Counted from the stretch's first letter, positions 36,401 to 49,065 are shown. The stretch is 64,000 nucleotides of DNA from Strigamia acuminata (GCA_949358305.1 OX442314.1:17291060-17355059); one strand, 5' to 3'. The notes: a model not told the origin generated them from the sequence alone. Translations and numbers: made by a program.

Positions 36401-39400
36401 AAATTTCGAGGACGACATCTTTTGTGAAGCAATCCTAAAACGCCAATTTATTGCTTTGGTCACAAATTTGTGATATAAAGTGGGTCATTCAGACACGAGA
36501 AATTGTTGTTGAAGAAAGTAATTACATTTGATTGAAAAATTATTTATCTATTCAACATAGATCTTGGGTCTGACGATAACTGCCAGTCCACAAAGTTTGC
36601 AATCAGACAAATTATGTCCAGAAAGTTTGCAATCGGACAGGTGACAATACGTAAATACAAATGCAATGAAAGATAAATGTTTTAAGTCAACAATGCACTA
36701 ATGCAGGACTGTCCTGCCATCAAATGCTGTACACTAGAATCATTATTTTTCACCAGTATGCTAGTAGGCTCCCACAACAACTCTGAATACTATTTATTAT
36801 GCAAATGAGGAGTTTTAGCATCGCTTTTTATCCTCTTTTTAGATTACGTACGAAATCATTAGAAACCGCAATCAATCCTATTAAGGACGTAGACTCTACA
36901 TCTGGGTTCTTAATATATCTGCAAAAATAATTTATAAACGAACAGTAGTTGTCTTTACCGGCCTGCAGCAGATTTCACGATACGATATACTAACTTTGAT
37001 TTTATAAAGGCACTGTAAAACAGTGGAGAAAAAAAATTGACAAATTGAAATAAGAACAACTTAAAAATTAGATTAGTTTCGTATTCTGTTTCAGAGCGAT
37101 GCATTTCTGTTTTAAAAAAAAAATAGGTTTGACAATTATTACATAAATAAAGCGTGAATCGATTTACCCCAGTCTGTTAATGCCAATGCTAACTTGGTGT
37201 ATACATTTCCTAATATCAAAATGATAGTAATTTGAACGATAGCTGCTGCAAGATGACCAATGAGTGTGAATAAACGTCGAAATTCTGGTCCACCATCCGC
37301 ATTTGCATGATATGAGACAATTTTACGGATAGTAATTGAAATCCCCAGGGATAAAATCGATATAGTAATCTGAAATTATTTTTCGGGTTTGTAATATGTA
37401 AAGCAACGTAAAAGTACTCCATTGCAATACCATCATTAGGAGACAGAAGCTAGTTAATACAAGTCGATAATGTTTCACAGAAATTGGAAAATATGGCTCA
37501 GTTCGTCCAGTAACTGGATTAAGCCGCAAAAGAGGAGCTTTCATGATGTAACTAGCTCTTGGACGTTGCTGTGTGCAATTTAAAAATTGAAAACAAATCT
37601 TACACACACATTTATATACACACATCAATGCACACTCTATTAATATACTAAAACAATAAAAGATAAAGATGTTTATCACACTTTTACGCTTATTTAGCAA
37701 GATTGTTGTGCCTAAGTCTGGCACATTGGTAATGGCTAATGTGCATCTTAAAATATATTTTTTTTATACAGTATATACCTCGTCCCAGACAACGTCGTGA
37801 CAACTCCACTTATAGGCTAAGAGGGCACTGTCACGTTTCCAGTTGGCTAGGAACGTGTTCGCTAATTATACAACAATAAAAAATGATTATTATTACAAAT
37901 TTACTATACTATACTATACTATACTATACTATACATATAAATTACTAGTACATACCCCAGAGACAGGCGAAGATTGAAAAAATCACCATCGCAACGGAAT
38001 CAAATATACCAGCAGCTTTGAAATAAACACACAGATCAGATAGATACCACTTGGCACAATTTACACATCGTGGACACATCTCGTAACGCTCTTCACTTTT
38101 ACAAGTATCATTGCTGTATCAGGAAAATTAAATATAATTTATTGGTTATAACAATTGTGTGCTTAAATTGTATTGCTACAATACACTATGTGAAGTGACA
38201 AACTTTTATTGCTTTTAGTGCTTTTCTAGCTTTTGGTTTTTTTGTAAACAGCAAAAACAGAAGAGCCAACCTAAGAGAAGGCAAGATTATTTTCGACTTG
38301 GATTCCTCTCGATCAGAATTATTTTCGATTAGGATTTCAATCAATTTTTTTGACTGCCTTTTTTTACCAGGAATATTTTTGATCCCAACTGGATAATTTT
38401 TGACCAGAATGATTTTCGACTGATAACATTTTCGCCTAGGATTCCTTTTGATGATTCGACCAAATCGAAAATAATCCTGGTTAAAAATAAGCCTGTTGTG
38501 TACGAAACGAAATTTAACTAAAAAACGCACTAATTCGTTAAATTTTCCATTTAACAAACAAACAAGCACGTTTTTATAGATGCGCCTGACGACAGGTGAC
38601 TCCGCGCCATTTCTTCTTTATTACAATTTATCTATCAAACCAAGAATGAAAAATCCAGACTACCCGTGATTACATATATCACGACTCCCCATCTGACTTC
38701 TGGGGCAACCTTGTTGAATTTAATTGTAAAAATCAAAACTAAATCATCTCAATCATTTCAAAAATTACTCTAGGTGGTTTCTGTTGTTGGCTGTTTTTTG
38801 TGTCCCCTTTGTTTAGAAATACTTAAAACATCAAAACGGAAACTAGGTGTATTATTCCAACAGGTCCCGTGATAGCGCTGTTAGGTGGTTTAGTCGTTTC
38901 TTTGTAAAGACTCCCGTAGACCACCATAATTTGAATTTAGAACGGAATTCACCTAGTCTTGCCAGTTTAATGCTTCTGATTCTTACATCATTTTATTGCC
39001 AAGCATCTGATACACTTGAGTGGCGAAAATGATTATTCCAAACACGGCAAATATAGTAAGCCAAGATGTATAAACGCCGAGGAAGGCGAAGTAAAAGGCA
39101 ATTTTTTCGCCAAAATATTCTCGTATGTGATTAATCGGTTGATATTTGTACCAGCGGCTCCACTTTGCCCAATAATGGTACAAAATAAATCTCATATTGT
39201 TGGTTTTTTCATTCGATTGCCTCCAATGACCCTGAGAATTATAAAATTTATGGTAATAAATGCATCGCTAATTGCTTTATGATTACGTCATGCAAAGGAT
39301 ATGCAGCTTGAAATGCTTGTTGCTCTAACAAACGCTCAATACCGACTTCTGACCTCCTCAATCGACCGTAATGACAAAGTAGTAAAATTTCATGAATTAT

Positions 39401-40609
39401 GCGAATTCTTTGAGTAACACTAAAAAACGTTTCTTTTTGATCCGACCACAAGTAACTGAGGAGTAACGTTTTTACAAGAAAGTATTATTATTAAATTGTT
39501 TTTGTTTTTTTTTACTTTTTCAATTTTTCTCGTCTAAATGAGGCAGTATAAAAATTGAGAGGTTCTTCTGGAACATACTGCATAAAAATATTTTTCATTC
39601 CTAAATTTTGTAAAACAATAGAAGACCAGTTTTGGCTAATTTCCGGCTGAATCTAAATTTCAGAAAAAAATTAAATATAAACTTAGAAGCAATAACATGT
39701 CAAAATCATTGCCTCCAAAGGAACCCTAAGTTGAAGTACTTCTGCATACTTAACCAACATGCTCCATGAAACGGAGAGTTTTACAAAATGAAGAATTTTC
39801 TTATGAGTAGTGACTATATCCTAATTGAAGAAGAAAACATTTGTAAAGTTGTGTGCTGCTTAAGAGGTTAATTACCTCTTCCATGTAAATGCCCGCATTC
39901 TGTAAATAGGAGAGAAAAGACTCCCGTTTGAAAAAAATGCTGTTTCTGTGAATGTTGCTTCGTCCGTCAACCGACTTTTCTTCACTTTCCGCCTGGATAA
40001 GATCAATTTCTAGTAAATGTTCTTCAGTTTCATCTCGTTCAAACATCAATACGAAATCTATTTTTTTGTTCGAAGAAATTTTGATTTAAATAGACAAATT
40101 TATCAACATTTGGTAATTAAAAATTGTTAATTTAATTTAATTTAATTTTGTTAAATTAAAATGGGCAGCAAATGTGGATGATGTTTAAAATTTAAATAAA
40201 AATTACCAATTCTTTTTTTCCCATCATGAAAATACGTCGACGGTCCTGTTTTGACAATTGGCATTCGAGTCATATGAATTGGATAAAATAAATCCGCCTT
40301 AATACGAGAACAATATTGGTGGATTTGTTATGTGCAGCAGAATACACTTACAGCGGATCTTTTAATGAGCTCCTGTTCTTGCGTGTCGTCTAGATAAACG
40401 AGTTCAGCCATCTCTATATCGAGCAGTAATAACCGCCGAATATATTTGAAACCTGGCACACGGTATAGAGTTCTGTATAATAGGCTGCGATGAATTATTG
40501 CCGTGGAAATTGAATAATCGTCCGATACTCTTTGGGACTTGATCGACTTGTTCCCAAAACTTGGACGTGCAAACCCAGATGGCTGCACTCTTGATGCTCT
40601 CCTCGACAT
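33428..40609 (-). CDS. Anoctamin (TMEM16) family protein, gene A of the array
   Basis: Exons in transcript order: 40352-40609, 40207-40297, 39876-40057, 39725-39820, 39516-39652, 39287-39455, 38987-39231, 37956-38113, 37779-37861, 37431-37568, 37168-37369, 36995-37106, 36848-36918, 36243-36303, 36058-36179, 35797-36002, 35585-35718, 35439-35499, 33719-33862, 33428-33661; 2904 nt, 967 aa. It starts [12 protein letters not shown]. Typical anoctamin landmarks are present: [26 protein letters not shown], the Cys-rich first extracellular loop (MCPRCVNC), [25 protein letters not shown], an RADYRD motif and a basic tail. Anoctamins are ten-TM calcium-activated chloride channels and/or phospholipid scramblases. 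Gene A departs from the calcium-site consensus: EYLE in TM7 reads NYLD, the Asp of EIRLD in TM8 is Tyr (EIRRY), and the TM6 Asn/Glu block is replaced. The donor of exon 39725-39820 is the least certain. The intron between the last two long exons carries a Tc1 element. Confidence 0.9.
33881..35402. mobile_element. Tc1/mariner-type transposon with long inverted repeats
   Basis: 1522 bp flanked by the target TA (33879-33880 and 35403-35404). The ends read CAGCCCCCGGACAAAAGTCC and its near-perfect mirror. The terminal inverted repeats run about 240-270 bp each. Inside them the block ACAAAAGTCCTGCAAC recurs (outer copy at 33891, inner copies near 34089 and 34121, mirrored at the right), an IR/DR arrangement. 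It sits in an intron of anoctamin A; the residual flanks add up to a normal intron of about 52 nt, so the insertion is recent relative to the gene. Confidence 0.92.
34272..35165 (+). pseudogene. Degenerate Tc1-type transposase
   Basis: A paired-type helix-turn-helix region and a GRPRHTKR motif follow the ATG at 34272. The frame then shifts at about 34490 and again near 34680, and an in-frame stop follows near 34710. The DDE/D core is still readable: FSDESQF near 34730 (first Asp), YQQDGAPAH near 35005 (second Asp) and SPDLN near 35075 with the third acidic site. Sequence is missing between the second and third, and a stop ends the frame soon after. The copy cannot make an active enzyme as it stands. 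Confidence 0.85.
37902..37934. repeat. Pentanucleotide microsatellite (CTATA)n
   Basis: About six and a half uninterrupted copies of a 5-bp unit in an intron of anoctamin A, 20 bp from the neighbouring exon at 37956. Confidence 0.9.
38281..38480. repeat. Degenerate repeat with ATTTTCGA-type units in an anoctamin A intron
   Basis: Several diverged copies of a unit like GATTATTTTCGACTTGGATT recur in both orientations within the 873-bp intron 38114-38986, the longest intron of gene A apart from the Tc1-bearing one. The 127-codon minus-strand frame across it is lysine-rich and looks like a by-product of the repeat. Confidence 0.45.
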
Positions 40610-40750
40610 TTTTTTGTCGTGAAGTTTACAACCGAGTTTACTAACAATAATTAAGCATGAATATATTTTCTTTGTTGAATAGAAAATTACTACGTGGTGT
40701 TTGTTTGAGAGAGTATTTTAGTAACAAATGAAATTAGATAAAAGGAATTT
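40610..40750 (-). promoter_or_regulatory. Upstream block of anoctamin A, shared by all four array genes
   Basis: Immediately upstream of the gene A start codon, the plus-strand order GAAGTTT-CCGAGTTTACT-ACAATAA...TTTCTTT-TTGA-AGAAAATTACTAC...GTTTGAGA...GTAAC-AAATGAAAT recurs at the 5' ends of B (49130-49262), C (57280-57400) and D (63225-63370). Conservation of this non-coding stretch in every copy suggests it is the ancestral promoter/5' UTR. Confidence 0.6.
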
Positions 40751-40936
40751 TTATTTACAGTTAAAAAGAGTTTTATACAGCAAAAGGAGTTTAAAGCAAG
40801 AAAATAGTTGTTGTTTATTTTGTTAAATATATATATTTAAAAAAAAAGAAATACAATATGAATCGTGGTTACATAAATTTTTATATATTTTTACAATGAT
40901 TAATTGCGAATCGTTTTCGCAAAATTTGTTTAAAAA

Positions 40937-43900
40937 TTAATATTGCTTCCTGTATGTCTTTACAAGCGCCACACGAGTTTCCCACTGATCGGAATCAGAA
41001 CTATCATCATCTTTTTTACTCGCCCCCTATTGGGGGCATCACAAACGTGAAAAGTGACGATTAGAATTGAACAAAGAATAGAAAATGTTTAGAAGTATTT
41101 ATTACTCACTTTCATGATTTTATCCGAATCTGCCAAAGCGTGTTTTGCTAAGTAAGTCTCTCTCTTAATTTTTAACTCGAGACTACTTGTAACGTCGGGA
41201 ACGAGAAAATCAATAAGGCGACAAATGCCAAATACCACATGCTAGATATAATTAAATAGAATCTTTTTTTGTAAAAATAATACTAATAATAAGTTTTTAC
41301 TTCGAAAACGATAACGAAAGCAAATCGGATGGCAAGTAATTCCCAATAGAAGTATGTTAGTTTTCCTTTTTCGTCTCTGAAATCACGGTATCGACATACT
41401 TCGGTCGTTGTACCTTTCGGAGCATACGACAAAGTAAAGTTTATGTAACCCTCTAAACTTCCGAAATGTGCTGTGTAAAGTGTTTGGGGAAGCCATTCCG
41501 ATGTAAATGCTGTGAGAAATGCCTATGGACAAACCAATTCGTTAATAATTAATATAATAGATCAACAACAGTCCTTACATTACTAATTACTGCCAAATGG
41601 GCTAAAGCTTTTAATATTGTAAACCAGACTCCTATATTTCTTGCTCGTTCTGGTACAACTCGTCTCGTTTCACACACGAATTTCTGCGCATCCAATCTTA
41701 TTTCCACCCAGTTGTTTAAAAGTGCAAAAAGTGGCGCTAATGGAAAGGCGGCCACGAATATTGTGATTAAGCCGAATTGCTGGACTAAAACAGCGAGAGA
41801 TTATTTGTTTCCGCCCTGTGTTGCCAATATATCTTTCTAAAACTCACCCATTTCCAAGTATTCGTTTAATAAACTTCGGTTTTCAATCAGTTGATAATCC
41901 GTCTCCCATCTGGTTTCGTCCCTAATCTCGAGCAATTTCATAACCTTTTTTCTATGTCGCCATGTTTTGAATTTTCTAGCAATTGTTTTCTTACCTTAAG
42001 TGGTTGTCTTACATTAAAATGTTTTGTTTTAAGACCTACGGAATTAAGATTTCTTGTGCGTTGTTGATGGTTTGTTTGCCAATCATCATAACAATGAATT
42101 GTTCGGTAAGTTCAACTAAACAGCCACTATTACCACACTAGATTGAAGGACCAAAATGAAACAAATATTACACAAGTCACTTCCTCTGTATTTAATTTAT
42201 AATTACGTCTTCTTGTCTTAATCCTAAAACGTAATTATAATGTCCGGGGTAACCAACAAATCTAAATTTCAGAAAAATATGAGAAATGATTATCATTAAA
42301 ACGATACAGCGTACAACGAGAATCATACTTCCCCTTGAAGAATGCAAGGTAGATAATAGCCGAATAAAAATTGAAGAATTGAAAAAGAAACACTTTAAAA
42401 GTGAGATTGTCTTCAAATTCAGTTTGTGTCCTATGCATTTCTACGAATAAAAAAATTTAAATTAAATTTGAAAATGTAAATACTTTACTCCGTTGATTTT
42501 ACCCCATTCGGTGAGCACGTACGCCAATTTGGTATAGATTCTACCCAAGATCATAATGCAAATCAAATTGACTACAGCACCAGTCAAACTGGCTATTATG
42601 CTTGCCTGACTCCGAAGCTTTTGGTCTTTAAAAAGGGGAATGCTGACGAGCACCCTGTACATTATTATTGCACCAATAAAAATAATGACTAGACAAGTCT
42701 AAGGAAAAGTACGAAATTATCATTTTTTTTATATAGAACATTAACTGCACAGTACCATGACTAATGAGGCTCCTACACCTGCCACCATTCTTTTTTTTGT
42801 TAGACCTCCTGGGAAAGCGGGTTCCCTGATACCAGTAACAGGGTTGCGTTCCATTAACGGAGCTTTGGCTGTAAATTCTGGACGGGGTCGTTCCTGAAAT
42901 CAAATTGATTGAAAATTGATTCGACTGAAATTTGACTTTGAGCAAGAACGTTAAGCACCTCTTCTTTGGCATAATCTGAACAGTCCCAATGATATGCTAA
43001 ACTTGCACTCTTCTTTTTCCAGTATTGAAGAAATGAAACGGCTGCAATAGATTATGGTTGTTTGCCGTTATTTTTGAGTAATTTGATAGGATGTTGGTAC
43101 ATTACCCCATAAGGCAACAAATATGGCGTAATACACGGTACCGGGATGGTCGAATAAGTAAGCGATGGTACTTAACACGCAGATTTCTGACAAACTCCAA
43201 TGTAAAGGGCAACCGACTTCTTCAATGCATAGCGGACACATTTTAAAGACATTTTTACTGCGGCATATTTCTTTTCTACAAATAATTGAAAGAGATCATT
43301 TTTACCAGTCATTTAGGTTTCAATTAATGCAGGTGGTCCAACTGGCTTCAGTACAGCCACACATCTTGACAAATGTTTGCTGAAGTTGGACACCCCCGCT
43401 TTAATTAATGATGAGATAACTCACGCTGGTAAATACGAATTTATTGTATAAATCCCAGACACAAAAACGAGTATACCAACTATTGCGGCTGGAAGCAACC
43501 ATCCAGTGTAATAACCTGTAAGAAACCGATGCTGATATTCCATAGTTGCAATATGTATTCTATACTTGTGTTTGCCTAAATATTGTAATAATCTATGGTT
43601 AAGTCTGTATGAGTCATTTGAAATGCAAAAAAAAAATCCTTGTAACAATCTTTGGTTTGAAACATTATAAGTTGCAACAAAGTCGCGCGGGGGGTTGGCG
43701 CGCATGCGCAAGTTCGCGGAACTTCCGGTATGGACGTTGGTGTCGGTCGTGTGCCAAAATAAATTTGTTTTAAATTCCTAATTATCAATTGAATTATCAA
43801 TTGAATCCAGATTATTCACCAAAGGTAAGGGGCGTAGGACGTCACTGCTGGGTATAAATGAAAAGATGGACAGTTACGAGCTCGGTCTCGCGGTCAGAGT

Positions 43901-46900
43901 GAAGAAAAAGCTGACTTGCTTCTAAGGCGGAAGCTAAATTAGAAGTGTCGAACTTTTCGAATGGCATTGATTAAATATTTTCCGATCAGCTGATCAATCG
44001 GATCAATCGATCGGAAGAAAGGGGTGAAAGGAAATGAATAATCAAAATGAATTCGCGAATAGACTCGCGTGCGTAAATTAAAAATGAGAAAGTTTGAATT
44101 AAAGAAAAGTGAAGAATTGCGACAATAACAAAATTTAAAAGAAGTGAAAGTACTTACCTGTGACATCATCTCAGCTTAATGGAATTCTAAAAACATTTAC
44201 GTGGGCTTAAAGCTTAATATACAGGGTGAACAAAAAGTCTGGTTCCTTACTAAATATTTCTGAAAGTGCTGACAATGCATATAATTCAATGATGGCAAAG
44301 TATTAAATTCGGGTGGGGCAATCTTTTGGTGACCTAAAATTTGACCTTGGGATGTTCCTTCAAGGTCATTTGAAAATTATCTCGGAAACCTTTAGAGATA
44401 GACAGAAATTTCCAATTGTAAATTTGTAGAGCAACATTTGTTTAGTCTAAAAATGATTAATTCTCAAATCTTTTGTTCTAAAAAATTTTAAGAAAATCGC
44501 AATTGAAAAAGCAGTTTTGAAAAGAAAAAGTCATAAAAAAATTTAGTTTTCTACCCATATCTCTGCAACGGTGCCAGATATGCAAATTCCAACCAAAGGA
44601 ATCAATTTTTTGGGTCATTTTACGTCTAATCAGCACGTTTTTGGCACTTTTTCAATTTTGGCCATGTTATCCTTTGACTTGCGTCTACTTTTTCAATTGC
44701 GATTTTCTTAAAATTTTTTAGTACAAAAGATTTGAGAATTTGTCATTTTTAGACTAAACAAATGTTGCTCTACAAGTTTACAATTGGAAATTTTTGTCTA
44801 TCTCTAACAGTTTCCGAGATAATTTTAAAATGACCTTGAAGAAACATTCCAAGGTCAAATTTCGGGTCACCAAAAGATTGCCCCACTCAATTCTAATACT
44901 TTGCCATCATTGAATTAGATGCATTGTCAGCACTTTCAGAAATATTTAGTAGGGAACCAGACTTTTTGTTTACCCTGTATATACTACTCTTTTGTTGCCA
45001 CTAAAGAATACTTGAAAAAAAATTACAAAAAAAAAGTTATAGCATATTGCTTATGCCAAAATAATAGAATAATTACATTTGAGTGACAAAACATTGGAAT
45101 AATCTGCAAATAGGTCTCGACATGAGTTTAAATCACAGATGTTAGCACAAAAAACATTGCTGGCTTTTCTTTTTACTATATTTACCGTTTCGAATCTTTG
45201 AATCATCAAATCTGCTCATCTTTGGGTAATATTTTGATGGATAGTCCCTGCAGATACACAAATTCGTAAACTTTGGCTCAAATTTGGCTCAAATAGATGT
45301 ATAATGCATGGAAAAAATTTGCTGGAAATTAGCAGAACCTTTGTAATTTGTGTTTCTAAACACTAGTGCAGATTTGGATGCATGTTCAATTTTTGAAAGA
45401 TGTCAGGGAGGGGGAATCTACATTTTACTGTAAAACTCATGGAACGAGAAGTGAGAAAGCCATTTTGGTAAAAATTTGTAGACAAACTTCTCTCAGGTCA
45501 CAAATTTATGTAACTGCTTCCGGGTCCCATAGACGTGCTGCAGGGACTACCCATCCAAATATTGCTCAAAGATGTGCAGATTTGATGATTCAAAGATTAG
45601 AAACAGTCAAAATAGTAAAATGAAGAGCCAAACAATGTTTTTTTTATATGGAAATGTCTGTGATTTAAACTCGTGTGGAGTTAATTGTAATTATTCCACA
45701 TTTTAATACTAAAATGTTATTATTCCATTATTTTGGCAAAAGCGATCTGCTTTTAACGTTGAATTAATTATTATTTTTAAAACTTCTTCAGTAGAAATAA
45801 AAGAGTGTTTATTAAGCTTTTAAAATTCCATTCAGCTGAAATGTTTTTATTTTTTGCATTTCAAACGACTCATACAGACTTAAACATGGATTCTTCCAAT
45901 GTTTATGCATGTACTAGTGTATATATTATATACCTAACCATGCAAAATAAAAAGCAGTTTTCTCCCCAAAGTATTCTCGTATATGGTCCAATGGTTGATA
46001 TTTGTACCATCTTCCCCATCGGGCCCAATACTCATAAAGAATTTGTCTCATATTAAGTTGTTCTGGTCTAAATGGCGTCTCGGGTGTTTCATAAGGTCCC
46101 TAAACATAACGTTAGGCACGTGAATTGTTAATACCAAATTAGGCTAGTGTTTACCTCGTGTAAGGGATAAGCTGCAGTGTAAACACCTTTAGAAATTAAC
46201 CTATCGATTCCAAATTCGGCTCTTCTTTCTACCCCGTACGTCGTAGTTTGTAATATTTCGTTAACAACTTGATGCCTCTGTGTAGAAGTGAAATAGGAAT
46301 CGTGGTTGTCGCTTCCAAGAAATCTAAAAGGGAAAGTTTACTGCATTTTAAATTTAATCAGTCGACAGTCGTATTAAATTTGAAACACCGTGATTGATTG
46401 TTACCTATCTATTTTAGATTTTTTAAATGCGCACGTATAGAATTTGACGGGATGATTTGGTACTTGTTGTGCCATTATATTCGGTATGTGGAGTATTTGA
46501 AGAAATTTCCTAGACCAGTTAGTCGGGGGATTTAGAAGTGGCTAGAAGATAAATAAAAACGTTAAATTATTCTGAGTGTTACGTATGAAGTGTTATGCAT
46601 GGATCCAAACGGAAACGGAAACCTATATTTTAATGTACTAATACGAGTTAACGAATACAAATGATTCAGTGATTTCTAGCCCTATCAAGTTTGCAGTACA
46701 CCACACGGAAGGTGTTTTACAGAAAATATCCGATGTACAATTATAATGTGCTAACTACTAAACGTGTCAAGTGAAATTTTAAAAAAATGCAAATTCCGAC
46801 AAAGTAAAGAGACATCATTGAAGATAAATGCATTTGCTATTTGACACAATAATTTTGTCAACATTTCTGTGTGTGTCGCACTGCCACCTTGATGAATCTA

Positions 46901-48708
46901 AATTCCCATGTGTTTTCAAAATGATTTAGATTAAATTTACTGTACCTCAGGTTGATCAACATCGTCATCGTCATCGTCATCACTTTCAAGTGGTGGCTCA
47001 ACGGTCTATAAATCTCGCAATAATTATTTATAGTTAATAATCAGATAATAAAGTTGCGTATAAACAATATCATATTCTTACACCTGTAAAGGCGCTCTCA
47101 AGTTTAGTTCTTCAGCGTATTGGACCAATACAGGCCAAGGAGCTGATAACTTAATAAAATGTCTTCTTATTGTACTACCTTTTATAACTTCCTATTGACA
47201 ATACATAATTTCTTGTTAAAAATATAAATTCGGCTTTTGCTGATTAAGAAACCTCTTCCAAGTCGAGCCCAGCTTTTCGTAAATTTCGCTTGAATTTATC
47301 TCGCCAATATTGTTTCTGCGCTTCGTCGCTCGTGATCCTTTGTAGCGTTAAACTTTTAGGCAATGAGTCACTAGTGCGCTGATTGGATTCTTCATGAACA
47401 AGAATAAAATCTGAAATTATAAAGTCAGTAATAACAATTCATATAAAGATATGTAAGGCCTAAGAATTAAGGTACATAATTTGGAAATGCCCATAACTCT
47501 TTCATAGAAAAAACATCTATCTCGATGGGCTGTAAAATCCAATTGATTTAATTTTAGGAAAAGAAGTGAATTTTGTTGTTGATTAATGTTTTTAGTGTAT
47601 TTGATTTGAATGTTGAATTTGTCAAAGTGTTTTCATTTGTTCTATTGAATTGTGTTGTTTTATTTGAGGTTTTACATGTTCTGCAGGTGTATATTATTTG
47701 ATTTGAATGTGTTTTCGTAACAATGTTTATTGGTCGAGGGCCTTTTTGAACACCTTCTAGTATGTAAATTTGACCGGAAGTTAACCCCGTTTTGGTGATC
47801 CACCACCATCTTTTTTCTATGCATCAACGTGAATACCACGCGTTCGACTCATGTTAAAATTTGAATAATTAAACCAAGTTAAATTTTAAACATATTTCGA
47901 TTCGTTTATTTGCTGCGGTTACAATCGTAACCAGATTTATTTCGTAATCTCGAAATGCGCACTTTCTTTGTGACAGTAAAAAGTGATTTTAAACGTTTCA
48001 TTTCTGAAGATGATCGTTTGATCGAAAGGCCTATGGTTTTGATTAGTTCTATGTAGTTTAAAGCACCATTGACGTCAATAAAATCACTTTATAAAGTTTT
48101 CCAGTTCATAGAGAAAACTATAACTAAGTATGAAAATGTGCAAAGTAAACAATACGTAGCTTAAATAAGTTAACAGTAAATGACTTATATAAAAATTACA
48201 GAGTGCTTGAAAGAGGATTAAGAAGCCACATTTTGACAGCCAAAATTGTCCGAATTTTCTCACTGTAGGTCCCAGATTATTGGGAAATCTAAATCTGCTA
48301 CTGCGATGCAATTGGACGAGTTGGGACATGGGAATATTGGTTAAGACCCGACATAGTGTGAACATATTAATTTAATTCGTAGATTGTTTTAGAGATTGCT
48401 AATTAGTAACTTAATGCTAGGGGAAAATAATTCTTTTTTTGTCTTTACCAATCTTTCTTTTTCCATCTCGAAAATATGTATCCTCTTGCTGATTTTTGAT
48501 AAATCATTCATTGTGCAGTGAGGAAAAATGAAAATTAAAAAATATAAACGAAAAAATTTAAAATTTAGTAAACCATTCACACCAAAGCATCCTGTGCAGC
48601 AAAATATTCTGTGTCTTTCCAAAATGATGTCATCTTTCCATACTTCTGTTTAGGTCTTGCAACATGTTCATATGATTCAAACTTTAGAGCATATTTGTTG
48701 GAATGCAT
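40937..48708 (-). CDS. Anoctamin (TMEM16) family protein, gene B of the array
   Basis: Coding exons in transcript order: 48583-48708, 48449-48488, 47253-47410, 47084-47191, 46946-47005, 46405-46541, 46155-46323, 45934-46099, 43425-43515, 43106-43275, 42959-43041, 42756-42893, 42503-42698, 42329-42440, 42207-42261, 42040-42137, 41848-41975, 41579-41784, 41301-41522, 41110-41241, 40937-41026; 2685 nt, 894 aa. The frame is open throughout. It has [26 protein letters not shown], the [10 protein letters not shown] loop and [19 protein letters not shown]. Residues matching the calcium site are kept: INNAQE in TM6, EYLE in TM7, EIRLD in TM8. The probable start is the ATG at 48708, conserved in C and D, because the ancestral exon-1 start is lost. 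A seven-Asp run lies in exon 46946-47005. The 2.4-kb intron 43516-45933 holds three mobile or fold-back elements. Confidence 0.9.
43641..44165. mobile_element. Possible solo LTR in an anoctamin B intron
   Basis: About 525 bp absent from the same intron of gene C, where flanking sequence is otherwise alike (GAAATG-A-run, then CATCTCAGC). It starts TGTAACAA, ends GTGACA, is more GC-rich than its surroundings and has a TATAAAT near 43854 followed by a GC-richer stretch. No clean target-site duplication and no internal retroelement genes are seen, so the class is uncertain. Confidence 0.35.
44222..44977. mobile_element. Long fold-back element with CAGGGTG ends
   Basis: Inverted-repeat arms of about 295 bp (44222-44515 and 44690-44977) are highly similar, beginning CAGGGTGAACAAAAAGTCTG and ending with its mirror. 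TATA/TA flanks both ends. There is no coding capacity, so it is a non-autonomous element, probably mobilised by a TA-targeting transposase. Confidence 0.85.
45048..45747. mobile_element. Fold-back element in the same intron
   Basis: Arms of about 200 bp are mirror images: TTGC-TATGCCAAAATAATAGAAT...ATCTTTGAATCATCAAATCTGC...TAGTCCCTGCAG on the left against the reverse complement on the right. The left arm alone is recognisable at the equivalent place in gene C (about 54000-54130), so the element predates the B/C duplication and C has lost or had replaced the rest. Confidence 0.75.
47528..47957. mobile_element. Gene B-specific insertion of unknown type
   Basis: The intron between exons 48449-48488 and 47253-47410 aligns with gene C on both sides of this stretch (CATCTATCTCGATG before, ACTTTCTTTGTGACAG after), and C lacks the roughly 430 bp in between. 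ATCTCGATG / ATCTCGAAATG at the edges may be a target-site duplication. I recognise no terminal repeats or coding sequence. Confidence 0.45.
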
Positions 48709-49065
48709 GATGATACGGTTGTCTTTATCTACTATAATATAAGAAAAAATATACATATAATTTTTTAAAATAATTTTTGATTTAAATAGAAAATCGATGC
48801 ATCCTGGCAAGTAATGCGAATGATTCATGGGGATGATTAAATTATTAAAATTTCCAGTAGCCCAACATAAGGCGCTACTTTTCATGCTAAACATCGAAAG
48901 TATTAAAAAAATTCTTTCCAAAATGTGTTTACGTTGGTTTCATGTAATAGTAAAAAGGAAATATTTGTTTTGGATGTGCCGTAAATTAGGTTTACTAACA
49001 CACTTTGCTATGTTTTATTCCCTTTTTTCTTTTAAAATAATTTTTGAGAATTGTTAGACTTAGAG

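Noticed and set aside
37902-37934. CRISPR-like or telomeric repeat
   Set aside because: A 5-bp microsatellite without spacers, and not the insect telomere unit TTAGG.
38186-38569. 127-codon minus-strand open frame
   Set aside because: It lies wholly in an anoctamin A intron, is lysine/isoleucine-rich and runs across a degenerate ATTTTCGA repeat; no family resemblance.
45366-45623. 85-codon plus-strand frame
   Set aside because: It lies inside a fold-back element and mirrors its arms; no start context or homology.
48732-48921. Upstream extension of anoctamin B from an ATG at 48921
   Set aside because: The extra 60-odd residues run through the intron side of an acceptor, are not present in C or D, and the conserved ATG at 48708 is a better start.
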